DNA of 6,546 bases from Methanoregulaceae archaeon (GTDB taxonomy: Archaea; Halobacteriota; Methanomicrobia; Methanomicrobiales; Methanospirillaceae), in NCBI GenBank assembly GCA_013331415.1, contig DUGL01000218.1, forward strand, positions 11,145-17,690, written 5' to 3'. Made by a program: the position numbers and the translations under genes. Positions 5,687-6,546 of the stretch are shown piece after piece. Position 1 is the stretch's first letter; the number at the start of each line of letters is the position of its first letter. Below the pieces are notes generated by a model. It was not told the origin of the DNA, searched no databases, and was given only the letters and a program-made list of their open reading frames with translations.

Positions 5687-6546
5687 CACCCCTTCCTCCT
5701 GCCAACGCAGGCAAAGTCGATGAACCCGTTGTACGGGTCGGTTGCAAGCAGGCGGACCCGGACCTTCTGACCGACCTTCAGGTTGCCCCCGCCCTGGACA
5801 ACCCTCCCCTCAGCCGGGGGAGCGATCAGCCGGGCGTAGATGCCTTTCTCGGATGCTCCGGTGATGATGCCATCGAAAGATTCCCCGATCCTTTTCCGGA
5901 GGAGGAGGGCTGCAGCCGCTTTCCGCATGAAGCGTTCAGCCTTCTGGGCAGCCTTCTCCCGGCCGGTCAGCCAGGAGGCGAGGCCGGACAGCTCGACTGC
6001 GGTGTAGGGAGCAGACTGGCGGTCGATGACCGATTTTATGAGCCGCTGGTTGATGACATCCACGTACCGGCGGTTCGGGGCGGTGGAGTGGGTGTAGTCC
6101 ATGACCGCGAGGGCAAAGTGGCCGATCGGCACCTCACCGGGGACGAACGGGACATATTCTCCGGGCCCCATCAGCTTGACAACCGTGAGGGAGAGATCCG
6201 GGAATCGTTCCGGGTCGGCGGCCTTCTGCCGGTCAAGGAAACGGGCGAGGGCTTTTGAATCCGGGTTTTTCGGGAGTCGTGTCCCATAGCCGGCCGCAGT
6301 CTCCACGATCCCGTCCCAGTGTTTCGGGATGCGGACGATCCGCTGGATGAGGGGCACACCCGCTGCGCCAAGATGATGGACCATGGTCTCGTTTGCAGCG
6401 ACCATGAACTCCTCGATCAGCTGCCGTGCCGGGTTCTGCCGCTGGATCACCAGGTCTGTGACGATCCCATGGTCCACGACTGCCTCGGCCTCCAGGGTAT
6501 CGAGGTCGAGGGCTCCCTGCTCCATCCGGCGTCTCCTCAACCGCTG
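5686..6546 (-). CDS. RNB-family (RNase II/R-like) exoribonuclease, C-terminal 286 residues (5' end beyond window)
   Basis: The frame is open to the right edge, so the N-terminus is missing. A TTG at 6540 is not a plausible start, because the RRRR-x-E-Q-G-A-L-D segment belongs to the middle of the RNB domain. Visible landmarks: G-A-L-D-L-D-T-x-E-A-E (family G-A-x-E-F-D-x-x-E-A), L-I-E-E-F-M-V-A-A-N, P-L-I-Q-R-I-V-R-I-P, and Y-T-H-S-T-A-P-N-R-R-Y-V-D-V-I-N-Q-R-L (about 151-169). The last corresponds to the family's S-P-I-R-R/K-Y segment that holds a catalytic arginine. A C-terminal S1-like RNA-binding domain covers about 221-281. The four catalytic aspartates that bind magnesium lie earlier and cannot be checked. 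The family degrades single-stranded RNA from 3' to 5' in the cytoplasm. It ends in G-R-R-K-G before TGA. Confidence 0.92.
   Translation of the reverse strand, partial: QRLRRRRMEQGALDLDTLEAEAVVDHGIVTDLVIQRQNPARQLIEEFMVAANETMVHHLGAAGVPLIQRIVRIPKHWDGIVETAAGYGTRLPKNPDSKALARFLDRQKAADPERFPDLSLTVVKLMGPGEYVPFVPGEVPIGHFALAVMDYTHSTAPNRRYVDVINQRLIKSVIDRQSAPYTAVELSGLASWLTGREKAAQKAERFMRKAAAALLLRKRIGESFDGIITGASEKGIYARLIAPPAEGRVVQGGGNLKVGQKVRVRLLATDPYNGFIDFACVGRRKG

Overview
The window holds three genes, all on the minus strand. From the right edge in the direction of transcription they are the 3' part of an RNB-family (RNase II/R) exoribonuclease gene, a complete membrane sensor histidine kinase gene, and the 5' part of a gene for a very long secreted surface protein that runs off the left edge. 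The strongest discriminators point to an archaeal methanogen of the Methanomicrobiales type. These are the Cache-HAMP-PAS kinase with a phytochrome-like catalytic core, a secreted protein built from SdrD_B-like modules and rich in N-glycosylation sequons, GGAGG/GTGA ribosome binding sites, and TATA-like AT islands in an otherwise moderately GC-rich sequence. This assignment is inferred from protein style. No rRNA or unambiguous marker gene is present.

Layout from left to right: positions 1-2771 are one uninterrupted reading frame on the minus strand, with no stop codon over 923 codons. It has an N-terminal signal peptide and two kinds of module in the order A-B-A-A-A-B-A. Positions 2772-3102 are intergenic, with an AT-rich promoter island next to the surface-protein start and a GC-rich part that appears empty. 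Positions 3103-5427 encode the histidine kinase. Positions 5428-5685 are intergenic and contain a good 10-bp inverted repeat. Positions 5686-6546 encode the C-terminal half of the RNB nuclease, including its S1 domain.

The genes show no clear common pathway. The kinase and the surface protein are separated by 331 bases and the surface gene has its own promoter candidates. The kinase is separated from the nuclease by 258 bases and no response regulator gene is in view. The most notable observation is inside the surface protein. A module pair (A+B) of about 315-340 residues is present twice, and each B module is bracketed by a cysteine at equivalent positions. A further A module begins just before the left edge. 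I found no evidence for a mobile element, CRISPR array, RNA gene or defence system, and nothing that clearly amounts to a new system.
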